Source: DATCJA01 sp963814955
GTDB taxonomy: Bacteria > Acidobacteriota > Vicinamibacteria > Vicinamibacterales > UBA2999
Length of the DNA stretch: 64,000 nt
Assembly (NCBI GenBank): GCA_963814955.1
Contig: CAWFEX010000012.1
Span: 248,001-312,000 of the forward strand
Reading direction: 5' to 3'
Of the stretch, positions 25,555-34,258 are shown piece by piece. Below the pieces are notes generated by a model. The model saw only the letters and a list, made by a program, of their open reading frames with translations, had not been told where the DNA came from and made no database searches. A program made the position numbers and the translations under genes. How positions within the stretch are numbered: the first letter of the stretch is position 1; each line of letters starts with the position of its first letter.

Positions 25555-27229
25555 ATGCTCCGTTTTCTCCGGATCCGCAATCTTGCGGTGATTGAGGCTG
25601 TCGAAGTCGAGTTCGAAGCCGGCTTCAACGTGCTGACCGGAGAAACCGGCGCAGGGAAGTCCATTCTCGTCGAGGCCGTCGGGCTGCTGCTCGGCGCCCG
25701 CGCGTCGGCCGATCTCGTGCGCACCGGTGAAGCGCACGCCGCCATCGAAGCCATATTCGAGCACGACGGTGAGGAGATCGTCATCCGCCGCGAGTTGACG
25801 AGCCAGGGGCGGAGCCGTTCGTTCATCGGCGGCGCTCTGGCGACCGCGGGTGCGTTGCGCGACCTCTCTGCGCAAGGTGGTCGAGCTGCACGGGCAGCAT
25901 GAGCATCAGGCGTTGCTCGACCCGCTCACACACCTGCCGGTGCTCGACGAATACGCCGGTCTGCGAGAGGTCGCCGGCCTGGTGTCCGAAGCATGGGTCG
26001 AGGTTCGAGCCCTCCGCGAGCAACTCGAACGATCGCGCATGGACGACCGCGAGAAGGCTGCCCGCCTGGATCTGATTACGTTCCAGCTCGGGGAAATCGA
26101 CAAGGCCGCGCCTCGAGACGGCGAAGACGAGGCTCTGACTGCCACCCGGCAGGTGCTCGCGAGTGCCGAGCGTGTTCAGCGCCTCTGCCATGAAAGTTAC
26201 ACGGGGCTTTACGAGAACGACCTCTCGGTCCTCGCGTCTCTTGCGGGCGTGTGGAAACGGGTTGGCGAGCTCGCCGAAATCGATCCTCAATTTTCTTCGT
26301 ATGTCGAGGCGCGCGACGGCATCAAAGGGCAGCTCGAGGATCTGGCGTTCTTTCTCCGAAGCTATGGCGAGAGTGTCGATTCGTCGCCCCGGCGTCTCCA
26401 GGAGGTCGAAGATCGTCTGGCGCTGTTGGAGCGGCTCAAACGGAAATACGGCCCGAGCCTCGACGAAGTCATCGCGCGCGGCCGATCTCTGACGCGCGAG
26501 CAGGAGCTGCTCACCGATGCGGGAGCGCGCGCGGAGGATCTGCAGCACGCGCTCGACAAGGCCAGCGGCCGCTACCTCTCAGCGGCACGGGAGTTGTCGA
26601 GGCGAAGGCGTGAGTCGGCCGGGCCGTTCGCGCGCGAGGTCGAAGCTCTGTTGGCCGAGCTCGCCATGGCACGTACACGGTTCGAGGTGCGGTTCAACGC
26701 AGTGGAGCTTGGCCCGGAGGAGTGGAGAGATGCGGGGATCGATCGCGGCGAGTTCTACGTGTCCCCCAACCCGGGGGAAGAGCTGCGGCCGCTTGCGCGG
26801 ATCGTTTCAGGGGGTGAGCTGTCGCGCGTGATGTTGGCGCTGAAAACGATGGCCGCGGGCAACGATCCGGGCAAAACGCTCATCTTTGACGAAGTCGATG
26901 CCGGCATCGGCGGTCGCGTCGCCGACGTCGTCGGTATGCGGCTGCGCGCGCTCGGGGAAAGGTTCCAGGTGCTGTGCATTACGCATCTGCCGCAGATTGC
27001 CGCCCAGGCGACAACGCACTTCCGAATCGAAAAGAATGTACGGGCGGGCAGGACCCTGACTTCGGTGGAGCAGTTGAGCGCAGCGCCGCGTGTCGAGGAA
27101 ATCGCGAGGATGATCGGAGGGAACGTCGTGACCGACGCGGTCCGTGCCACGGCGATGGAGCTTCTGGCTGCGCGGGCGAAAGGCGAAAGCGAAAGTCCCG
27201 GGCGAAAGCGAAAGTCCGCTGGCGTCTAA
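25555..27229 (+). CDS. recN: DNA repair protein RecN, interrupted by a one-base frameshift
   Basis: SMC-like ATPase acting in double-strand-break repair. Residues 1-105 carry Walker A GETGAGKS; the second frame carries VVELHGQHEHQALLDP, coiled-coil regions, the signature SGGELSRVMLALK and Walker B LIFDEVDAGIGG. The two parts lie in different frames and join at 25861-25871, where one extra base would restore a continuous RDLS-RKVVELHGQ product. No slippery site is seen, so a sequence error or recent mutation is likelier than programmed shifting. The last 15 residues (GESESPGRKRKSAGV) come from a 19-bp tandem repeat and are not part of the normal family. Confidence 0.88.
27182..27217. repeat. 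19-bp tandem repeat in the 3' end of recN
   Basis: GGCGAAAGCGAAAGTCC occurs at 27182-27198 and 27201-27217, period 19, with a partial copy just before. It encodes the odd basic C-terminus of RecN. Confidence 0.7.
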
Positions 27230-27233
27230 ACAA

Positions 27234-28652
27234 ATGGCCAAGAAATACCTGATTGAGACGTTCGGCTGCCAGATGAACGTGCACGACTCCGAGCGGATGG
27301 CGGGCCTGTTGGATCAGGCCGGCTACGAACCGACGGATGACGAGCGCGAAGCGGATGTCGTGGTCATCAATACGTGCAGCGTTCGTGAGCATGCCGAAGA
27401 GAAGCTGTATACACGCCTCGGCGAACTCCGGGTGCTTGGCGAGGAAACCGGACATCGCCCGCTCGTGACCGTCGCCGGTTGCGTGGCCCAGCAGGAGGGC
27501 GCGCGTCTGCTCAAGAAGAGCAACGGCCATCTCATCGACCTGGTCATCGGGACGCAGCGGCTGAAGATGCTGCCCATGCTCCTCGAGCAGGCTGCGCAGT
27601 CGCCCTTTGCCGCAGTCGACATCAGCGCCATGGATGACGTGAGCTTTCCGCTCGGCGTCACCCGGCGCGCGGATCCCGTGAAGGCGTACGTCACGATCAT
27701 CGAAGGATGCAACGACTACTGCGCGTTCTGCGTAGTGCCGTACACGCGCGGCCACGAACGAATGCGCGCCAGGGCCGACATCCTGGCAGACGTTCGTCAC
27801 GCGGTCGAGACCGGACACCGCGAAGTCCAGCTGCTGGGCCAGATCGTCAATCACTACCAGGCGCCGGACGATCCGGCCTGCGACTTCGCCGGACTGCTGG
27901 CCGACGTGCACGACATCGCCGGCGTCGAGCGAATCCGTTTTGCCAGCCCTCATCCGCGGCATACGAGCGCGCGCCTCATCGAGATGGTTCGCAGCCTCCC
28001 GAAAGTGTGCAAGCACATGCATCTGCCCGTGCAGTCCGGGTCGACCCGAGTGCTCAACGCGATGCGGCGGCGTCATACTCGGGAGGCGTACCTCGATCTG
28101 GTGGCGCGCATACGGGAAGCCATTCCGGACGTCGCCTTATCGACCGATATGATTGTTGGCTTTCCCGGCGAAACGTCGGCAGACTTCGAGCAGACGCTGT
28201 CGCTCGTCGAGACGGTGAGATATCACAGCATGTTTTCGTTCAAGTACTCGGAGCGTCCGAATACGCTGGCATCGCGACGGATGCCGGATGATGTCAGTGC
28301 GGAGGACAAGACCGCGCGCATCATGGCGCTTCAAGCGCTGCAGCGTGAAATCCAGACGGCGATTCACGAGCGGATGGTGGGCGGCACGTGCGCGGTGCTG
28401 GTGGACGCGACGAGCCGGCGCCGCGACGGTGAGATCTCGGGCCGGACCGAGGGCAATACGGTCGTGAACTTTCCGGTTCCGGCGGGAACGCCGGCGGAAT
28501 GGCTCGGGCGGACCGTCCGGGTCACCATTCGCCGCGCCGGTCCGAACAGCGTGTGGGGACAACCCGCTCCGCAGCCAGGGGCGCAGCTTTTGCGTAGCCT
28601 GGAGAAGTTTGACGTGTCTTGGGATCACGCGAGAGGCAGCGATGCAGATTGA
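27234..28652 (+). CDS. miaB: tRNA-2-methylthio-N6-dimethylallyladenosine synthase
   Basis: Radical-SAM methylthiotransferase that adds the ms2 group to i6A37 of tRNA. The N-terminal UPF0004 domain has three cluster cysteines (FGCQMN, NTCSVR, AGCVAQ). The radical-SAM domain has GCNDYCAFCVVPYTRG (CxxxCxxC, about residues 159-165), and a TRAM domain follows near the C-terminus. The 472 residues match the family. The ATG at 27234 gives the standard start AKKYLIETFGCQMN and lies 4 bp after the recN stop; upstream in-frame codons overlap recN and are rejected. Confidence 0.95.
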   Translation: MAKKYLIETFGCQMNVHDSERMAGLLDQAGYEPTDDEREADVVVINTCSVREHAEEKLYTRLGELRVLGEETGHRPLVTVAGCVAQQEGARLLKKSNGHLIDLVIGTQRLKMLPMLLEQAAQSPFAAVDISAMDDVSFPLGVTRRADPVKAYVTIIEGCNDYCAFCVVPYTRGHERMRARADILADVRHAVETGHREVQLLGQIVNHYQAPDDPACDFAGLLADVHDIAGVERIRFASPHPRHTSARLIEMVRSLPKVCKHMHLPVQSGSTRVLNAMRRRHTREAYLDLVARIREAIPDVALSTDMIVGFPGETSADFEQTLSLVETVRYHSMFSFKYSERPNTLASRRMPDDVSAEDKTARIMALQALQREIQTAIHERMVGGTCAVLVDATSRRRDGEISGRTEGNTVVNFPVPAGTPAEWLGRTVRVTIRRAGPNSVWGQPAPQPGAQLLRSLEKFDVSWDHARGSDAD

Positions 28653-29126
28653 AATGACCATCAAGGGGCTGATGGTGGACCCCATCACCAACATGCCGAT
28701 CGTGATCCTCAAGGACAAGGGGGAGAGCGTGTGCTGCCTATCTGGGTGGGCATCTTCGAAGCGAACGCCATCGCGCTCCAGATGGAGAACATCGCCACGC
28801 CGAGACCCATGACGCACGACTTGCTCCGGAACGTCATCATCGATCTGGAAGGCAGCGTCGAGCGTGTCGTGGTGTCGGACCTGAAGGACAACACGTTTTA
28901 CGCGATCATTCATCTCACCGTGCGCGGCGAGCGCGTCGTCATCGATGCGCGGCCGAGCGACGCGATTGCGCTCGCGCTGCGGACGCGGTCGCCGATCCTG
29001 GTCGAGGAAACCGTCATCGACAATGCGAAGACCGTGGACTTCGCGTCGGAGCGCGCCGACAGCGATCGGCTGCAGAAGTGGCTGGAGAGTCTCGATCCCG
29101 AGGAGCTCGGGAAGTACAAGATGTAA
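28642..29126 (+). CDS. Bifunctional nuclease family (DUF151) protein, frameshifted in a G run
   Basis: A small protein of the BFN family, whose plant member has nuclease activity; the bacterial role is uncertain. It starts MQIEMTIKGLMVDPITNMP at 28642, overlapping miaB by 11 bases. The frame changes at the five-G run 28719-28723: one more G would give DKGGERVLPIWVGIFEANAIA, the family consensus, and continue through PRPMTHDLL, VVISDL-like and RPSDAIALALR motifs to the stop at 29126, for about 161 residues. I therefore read it as one gene with a single-base deletion or error. Confidence 0.82.
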
Positions 29127-29525
29127 CCAGGTGGCAGCTGGCAGGCGGGAGTCGTCGGTAGCCCTCGGCCGGATTTCCTGGCACGCATGACCAATCGTCG
29201 TCAGCACTAACGATCGGTTGCCAACTGAGTACGAGCTACCGCGCACCAACGACCAGCTGAATGTCGGCCGGCCGACAATGCTCCAGCGTCAGACAAGCGT
29301 AAGCCTCGCGCACGGGCCAGTCGCCAATCCGATCGCAGATCACGGAGCGACCGTCTGCCGGCTACCGACGACCACCTAACGACGACCACCGACGACCACC
29401 TTCCACCCAGGGTGCTCGCCCTATTTGCGACGCGAGGCAGTAAATCGCGACTTGTGACTTGATCTCCCACTACACTATCCCTAGAATGGGCGCGTCACTC
29501 CTCCACAACATATACGTCCAGGGAC
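29127..29525. other. 399-bp intergenic region with short repeats and the parA promoter
   Basis: No convincing gene on either strand. It holds the words GGCAGCTGGCAGGCGGGAG at the left, three copies of GACGACCACC (29367, 29381, 29391), and a CTTGTGACTTG word shared with the hpf-rapZ gap. The parA promoter lies at its right end. Confidence 0.6.
29459..29487 (+). promoter_or_regulatory. Promoter upstream of parA
   Basis: TTGATC at 29459-29464 and TAGAAT at 29482-29487 are separated by 17 bases and lie 38 bases before the parA ATG. CAGGGAC just before the start may serve as ribosome-binding site. Confidence 0.5.
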
Positions 29526-30295
29526 ATGATCGTCGCCATCGCCAATCAAAAAGGCGGCGTGGGCAAGACCACGACAGCCGTCAACCTTGCCGCCGCGCTG
29601 GCGATGCGCGGGGCGAAAACTCTGCTCATTGACCTTGACCCGCAGGCCAACAGCAGCATCTCGTTCCTGGAGCATGGCGGAATCGCGCGAAGTACACGTA
29701 CGACGCCATAATCGAGCCCACCTGTCAGCTCGCTGACGTCGTCCAGCCGACGACGCACCCGAATCTGTTCATCGCGCCGAGCCGCATCAGCCTGGCGAAG
29801 CTCGAAGCGCGGCTGGTGGGTGAGCTGGACGCGCACTTCAAGCTGAAAGACAAGATCGCTCAGCTGAACGGCTACAAACATATCGTCATCGACTGTCCGC
29901 CGGCGCTCGGGCTGCTGACGGTCAACGCGCTGGTCGCCGCCACGCATCTACTGATTCCGATTCAGTCGTCGTACTTCGCGCTGGAAGGGACCGACGACCT
30001 GCTCGAGACGATCGAGAAGGTGCGGCAGCGGCCGAACCCGGCGCTGCGAATCCTCGGTGTGGTGATTACGATGCACGACAAGCGGACCGCGCTGGCGCGC
30101 GATATCCGCAAACAGATTCAGAAGGTCTTCGGCGGGAAGGTTTTCAAGACGGTGATTACGAAGAGCGTACGCCTGGAGGAGAGCCCGGCGTACAAGGAAT
30201 CGATCTTTACGTTTGCGCCCGACTCGGTCGGCGCGACCGATTACTACAGCCTGTGCGAGGAGGTGATCGAACGTGTCGAAGCGCGGACTGCCTAA
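29526..30295 (+). CDS. parA: ParA/Soj chromosome partitioning ATPase, interrupted by a one-base frameshift
   Basis: Drives segregation of the ParB-bound origin region. The first 57 residues hold the deviant Walker A KGGVGKTT and LLIDLDPQANSS; after a frame change at about 29685-29693 the rest continues with YTYDAIIEPTCQLADVVQP, IDCPPALGLLTVNAL and the C-terminal helix with ESPAYKESIF. Restoring one base in GCGCGAAG gives an unbroken protein of about 256 residues. A real loss of function is unlikely given the intact remainder. It overlaps parB by 23 bases. Confidence 0.88.
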
Positions 30296-31094
30296 CACGC
30301 TGCGAATGCGGCATGACGTGCACTACGTGGAGGCGCTGGCGGCGTCCGCCGGAACGCCAGTCGGGCGCCTAGTGCCAATCGACCTGCTCGACCCCAATCC
30401 GGACCAGCCGCGTCAGGTCATGGGTGATTTGTCGGAGCTCATTGCGTCCATCTCGGAGAAGGGCATCATCGAACCGCTCGTCGTCCGGCAGCGCGGGCCG
30501 CGTCTGCAGATCATCGCCGGTGAGCGCCGGTACCATGCGGCGGTGCAGGCCGGCCTCCGCGAGATTCCGATCGTCGAACGGCTGGCAAGCGACGCCGAGG
30601 TCATTGAGCTCGCCCTGATCGAGAACCTGCAGCGGAAGGACCTCACTGCATTTGAAGAAGCGGAGGCGCTCCAGCAGCTCGCGCAGCGGTGCCACTACAC
30701 GCACGAGGACATGGCGCGGCGGCTCGGCAAATCGCGCACGTCCATCACCGAATCGCTGGCGTTGAACAGCATGCCGAACGAGGTTCGGAACCTATGTCGG
30801 CTGGCCGACATTACCTCGCGATCGACGCTCCTGCACATCGTCCGACAGGCGACACCAGAAAAGATGCTCGCGCTGGTCGAGAAGATGGCGGCTCAGGGTT
30901 CAGTGACGCGGCAGGATGCCCGGACGGAAACATCGAAGGCGAAGATGGCGCGCCCGCGTCCATTCATCTTCGCGTTCCGCGCGCCGACGAAGACCTTCCG
31001 CCTTCGTATGAGCTTCACGAAGAGCAAGGTCGACAAGTCGGAAATCATCGAAGCCCTGGAAAACATCATCCGCGAACTGAAGGCGGCGAAGTAG
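30273..31094 (+). CDS. parB: ParB/Spo0J partition protein
   Basis: Binds parS sites and spreads as a CTP-dependent clamp. The N-terminal domain has PNPDQPRQVM, ISEKGIIEPLVVR and the nucleotide-binding motif GERRYHAA; the central domain has ENLQRKDLTAFEEAEALQQL and the helix-turn-helix MARRLGKSRTSITESLAL. The C-terminal segment (RPRPFIFAFRAPTKTFRLRM) is short and not the usual dimerisation domain. The GTG at 30273 has GGAGGTGATC nine bases upstream, inside parA, so the two are coupled. The 3' part of the gene from 30662 is repeated directly downstream. Confidence 0.92.
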   Translation: MSKRGLPNTLRMRHDVHYVEALAASAGTPVGRLVPIDLLDPNPDQPRQVMGDLSELIASISEKGIIEPLVVRQRGPRLQIIAGERRYHAAVQAGLREIPIVERLASDAEVIELALIENLQRKDLTAFEEAEALQQLAQRCHYTHEDMARRLGKSRTSITESLALNSMPNEVRNLCRLADITSRSTLLHIVRQATPEKMLALVEKMAAQGSVTRQDARTETSKAKMARPRPFIFAFRAPTKTFRLRMSFTKSKVDKSEIIEALENIIRELKAAK

Positions 31095-31258
31095 CCAGGC
31101 GCACGTGCGCCGCCGATAGTCCGCACGCGTTGTAGGGGCCGACCTTCAGGTCGGCCCGTCTCAGGTCGGCCCATCTGGTTGAGACCGAGGAAAACGGCCA
31201 TCGCGGGAACATCTTGGTAGCTGTGCGCCGCGTTCAGGCGCTAATGGCTGCGCGGCGA
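30662..31258. repeat. Left copy of a partial parB duplication
   Basis: This segment covers the last 433 bases of parB plus 164 bases downstream. It is repeated in the same orientation at 31287-31842. The copies differ by three substitutions in the coding part, a 60-bp in-frame deletion in the right copy, and small changes downstream. Confidence 0.85.
31136..31157. repeat. Palindrome with ACCTTCAGGT core after parB
   Basis: A 22-bp palindrome centred on GACCTTCAGGTC, with arms extending to GGGCC and GGCCC, lies 42 bp after the parB stop and is followed by a second CAGGTCGGCCC. It may be a transcription-terminating hairpin or a REP-type repeat. A second copy is at 31702-31721, and relatives lie inside tolB. 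Confidence 0.7.
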
Positions 31259-31286
31259 CGGACGTGAGCCCTCAATCCGGATGAAG
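31259..31286. repeat. 28-bp patch identical to part of the GH57 gene
   Basis: The bases at the junction between the two parB copies are identical to 32369-32396, which lies inside the GH57 coding region (same strand orientation). It starts with CGGACGTGAGCC and ends with CCGGATGAAG. Confidence 0.8.
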
Positions 31287-31659
31287 GGAGGCGCTCCAGC
31301 AGCTCGCGCAGCGGTGCCACTACACGCACGAGGACATGGCGCGGCGGCTCGGCAAATCGCGCACGTCCATCACCGAATCGCTGGCGTTGAACAGCATGCC
31401 GAACGAGGTTCGGAACCTATGTCGGCTGGCCGACATTACCTCGCGATCGACGCTTCTGCACATCGTCCGACAGGCGACACCAGAAAAGATGCTCGCGCTG
31501 GTCGAGAAGATGGCGCGCCCGCGTCCATTCGTCTTCGCGTTCCGCGCGCCGACGAAGACCTTCCGCCTTCGTATGAGCTTCACGAAGCGCAAGGTCGACA
31601 AGTCGGAAATCATCGAAGCCCTGGAAAACATCATCCGCGAACTGAAGGCGGCGAAGTAG
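31287..31659 (+). pseudogene. Truncated second copy of parB
   Basis: Repeats the C-terminal two-fifths of parB without its N-terminal nucleotide-binding domain. Relative to the intact gene it has one silent change, I-to-V and S-to-R changes, and lacks 20 residues (starting AAQGSVTRQD), removed between direct repeats of AAGATGGCG. The first usable ATG (31336) would give a 107-residue protein starting MARRLGKSRTS with the helix-turn-helix and the C-terminus. No good ribosome-binding site is seen. Most likely a remnant of a tandem duplication, but a small DNA-binding product cannot be excluded. Confidence 0.75.
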
Positions 31660-31981
31660 CCAGGCGCACGTGCGCCGCCGATAGTCCGCACGCGTTGTAG
31701 GGGCCGACCTTCAGGTCGGCCGTCTCAGGTCGCACGTCGGCCCGTCTCAAGTCGGCCCATCTGGTTGAGACCGAGGAAAACGGCCATCGCGGGAACATCT
31801 TGGTAGCTGTGCGCCGCGTTCAGGCGCTATGGCTGCGCGACGAGGCATTCAGCCGTTCCAGAGAAGCGGGTCAGTGGTGTGGCCGTGCGGTGCGTGGAGG
31901 CCTAAGGGCGGGTCGGAAGCGTGGTTTCGGGCGTATTACGTTAGAGTCGCATAATATACGTTATGTTAACTAATATGGGTC
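31660..31981. other. Intergenic region after the parB copy, with palindrome and AT-rich stretch
   Basis: Up to about 31842 it repeats the DNA downstream of parB, including the ACCTTCAGGT palindrome and extra CAGGTCGGCC-like words. The part 31843-31940 is unique with no gene seen. From 31945 to 31978 it is strongly AT-rich (ATAATATACG, GTTAACTAATAT), unlike the rest of the window. Confidence 0.55.
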
Positions 31982-34219
31982 TCACGCCGTCCAGCTTCGG
32001 GCCGGGAATGTCGAATCAGGCACCTCGAATTCGACTGGTCCCTGCCGCGGAAGATGTTCCATTTCCACGCCTCCCCGCGTAAGGGCAATCAGAAAGGCAA
32101 CGCGCGTAAGCGCGGCGGCCTGCAGACAGCGGAACGGGATCTCGACTTCGAGAATCTCGCCGGCGGCCGCCTTCAGATCGCTGCAGGCGTCACGATGCCA
32201 GCCATCGGCCCGTCGGACTTCCAGATGCGAGTCCACTCCTGAGAGCCTGCCTGGCTGGGACCGGGTTCCGTCCGGAACCGTCGCCCGGTGCACCACAATC
32301 TGAACGCCAGCAGGCTTGAGGAATCGGACACGCAGCAGGTCGCCGTCGGCGTTGAAGAGGTCGTGGAGCGGACGTGAGCCCTCAATCCGGATGAAGAGCC
32401 GCTCGAGCGTGAAGCCGAACCCGATGACCTGGATGGCGTCGTTGCCATCACCCGATTTGTGCATCGTTGACGCACCAGTCGCGGTATCGACGCTCCCGGC
32501 TCCAATCCATTCGAAGTAGCTCGTCACCTCACCGTCGATCGTCGGTTCGATGAAACCGGTGGCCGGCTCAACGACGAGGGTCGATGGCTGTGTCGTGATG
32601 TTGGTGACAAAGAGCTCTTCCGGGATGGGCTGGTCCAGCGCTACGTAGACATTCCGCACGTGCCGTCTGAACAGGTCGTCGAACTGCGCGTCGTGATCGG
32701 AGGAATGGTCGTCCCCGTACCACCAGAACCAGTCGCTCCCCTCGGCGATGAGCACTTCCTCACGCGCACGTGACAGCGCTAACGCGGAGGCTGCGGGGGC
32801 GGCGCTGTCGAGAGTACGCCGCGCTTCGGCAAGCTGACTCCAGGCTCGATGGTCGTCCGGATGGCCGATCCAGATGTAAAAGTCGCCGTTGATCCACGAT
32901 CCTGGGTGGATCGACGTCAGCGTCCTGCTCGGCGCGGCGCATGCCTCTGTCATCGTGACGGTCTGGATCTCAGGGTGTGCAGCCAGGCGGCCATAAAGCG
33001 CGCGCAGGAACGGGCGGCCTTGCCGGTCGTAATGCTCCCAGGCGTTCTCGCCATCGAGGACGATGAAAACGGTCGCCTCTTCCCCGCCGGTGCGCACTTT
33101 ATAGCGCCTGCCTGCCGTTACGAGGCGGTACACGAGGTCGTCCGCCGCACCTTCGGCAGACCACGATGCGTACGTGAAGCCGATCAGGTCGGACAGCGAG
33201 TGATCGCGAAATCCGCACGCGACCGGGCGACGGCCTCCGGCCACCGCGTACGGCTGATACAGCCGCTCAGCCTCGTCGATGTGTCCGTCGCCCGTCCGGC
33301 CCAGTGAAATTCCAAGCGAGCGCGCCAGAATTTCCTCGTCGGTCGCCATCCACGTGAAGCCCGCCTCGGCCACGAGCGGCACCATGTCATCAGAGACGGA
33401 CCCTTCCGATGGCCAGAGTCCACGCGGGCGATGCGCAAACAGCCGCTCGTGGAGCGCGACCGCACGCGCGAGCTGTTCGGCGGCGTCCTCCGGACGACGA
33501 AAGCGCTCGCGTGGCATGCGGGAATGCGGATGAGCGCGAAGGTAGACGTCGGTATCGCATAGCAGCGGGAGAATCGGATGATAAAAAGGGGATGTCGACA
33601 GCTCCACCTGTCCCCGCGCTGCGGCCGCTGCGTACTCGGGAATCACCCTGTTCAGCAGCTCCAGCTCGACCTGCCGTAGTGTCGCCTTGTCTTCTTCCGT
33701 GAAACCGCGTTCTCTGGCCACGAGCGCGTGAATGCGCGGGTCCTCATCGTGGTACGACTGGTCGATCCACACAAGCTTGTGCCAGACCTGCAGATCGCGA
33801 AAGTCCTGCACCGTGAAGTGGGACGCCTGGGAGTGTGCGCTGAGCCCTCCTCCCTCGTCGCGCCGCTCCAGCAGCTCGCGATATCGCGGGTGCGTATCGA
33901 TCATCCGCGGCCGCTGCGCGTGGAAGAAGTTCTCGATGCAGAACGCGCGTTCGTCATCGGTCAGCTGGTCCGCCGGCTTCAGCCCGAGATCGAGGTGCCG
34001 ATCACGGGCGTCATTGCGGGCGTAGGCCTCGAGTTGCACCAGCAGGGACGGAACGAGGTTGAACGTCACCCTTGTCGTGGGAAACTCCCTCAGCAGCGCG
34101 ACCATGCCCCAGTAGTCCTTGAGGGCGTGCAGCCGGACCCATGGCAGCACGTGCTCCCCCGTCAGGATGTCCTGGTAGAACGGCTGGTGCATGTGCCAGA
34201 CGAGCGCGACGCGGGTCAT
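31982..34219 (-). CDS. Glycoside hydrolase family 57 protein (amylase/glucanotransferase type)
   Basis: Acts on alpha-glucans; without a signal peptide it should be cytoplasmic and process glycogen or maltodextrin. The 745 residues show the GH57 regions in order: VWHMHQPFY (residues 8-16), FYHPILPLL, LWPSEGSVSD with the likely nucleophile glutamate near residue 268, FRDHSLSDLIGF with the likely acid/base aspartate near 337, and LDGENAWEHY near 388. A C-terminal beta-rich region of about 250 residues follows. It diverges from the LptF-LptG gene with 39 bp between starts. A 28-bp piece of its 3' part is copied at the parB duplication junction. Confidence 0.88.
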   Translation of the reverse strand: MTRVALVWHMHQPFYQDILTGEHVLPWVRLHALKDYWGMVALLREFPTTRVTFNLVPSLLVQLEAYARNDARDRHLDLGLKPADQLTDDERAFCIENFFHAQRPRMIDTHPRYRELLERRDEGGGLSAHSQASHFTVQDFRDLQVWHKLVWIDQSYHDEDPRIHALVARERGFTEEDKATLRQVELELLNRVIPEYAAAAARGQVELSTSPFYHPILPLLCDTDVYLRAHPHSRMPRERFRRPEDAAEQLARAVALHERLFAHRPRGLWPSEGSVSDDMVPLVAEAGFTWMATDEEILARSLGISLGRTGDGHIDEAERLYQPYAVAGGRRPVACGFRDHSLSDLIGFTYASWSAEGAADDLVYRLVTAGRRYKVRTGGEEATVFIVLDGENAWEHYDRQGRPFLRALYGRLAAHPEIQTVTMTEACAAPSRTLTSIHPGSWINGDFYIWIGHPDDHRAWSQLAEARRTLDSAAPAASALALSRAREEVLIAEGSDWFWWYGDDHSSDHDAQFDDLFRRHVRNVYVALDQPIPEELFVTNITTQPSTLVVEPATGFIEPTIDGEVTSYFEWIGAGSVDTATGASTMHKSGDGNDAIQVIGFGFTLERLFIRIEGSRPLHDLFNADGDLLRVRFLKPAGVQIVVHRATVPDGTRSQPGRLSGVDSHLEVRRADGWHRDACSDLKAAAGEILEVEIPFRCLQAAALTRVAFLIALTRGGVEMEHLPRQGPVEFEVPDSTFPARSWTA

Positions 34220-34258
34220 AATGAAACGACTCGGAACCGGCGATAAGGGATCGAAAAC

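Noticed and set aside
25861..25871. Programmed ribosomal frameshift in recN
   Set aside because: No slippery heptamer or obvious downstream structure, and similar breaks occur in several unrelated genes, two of them in G runs.
29127..29525. parS site or small RNA next to parA
   Set aside because: No palindrome close to the usual 16-bp parS consensus was seen by eye here or elsewhere in the window, and no RNA structure could be supported.
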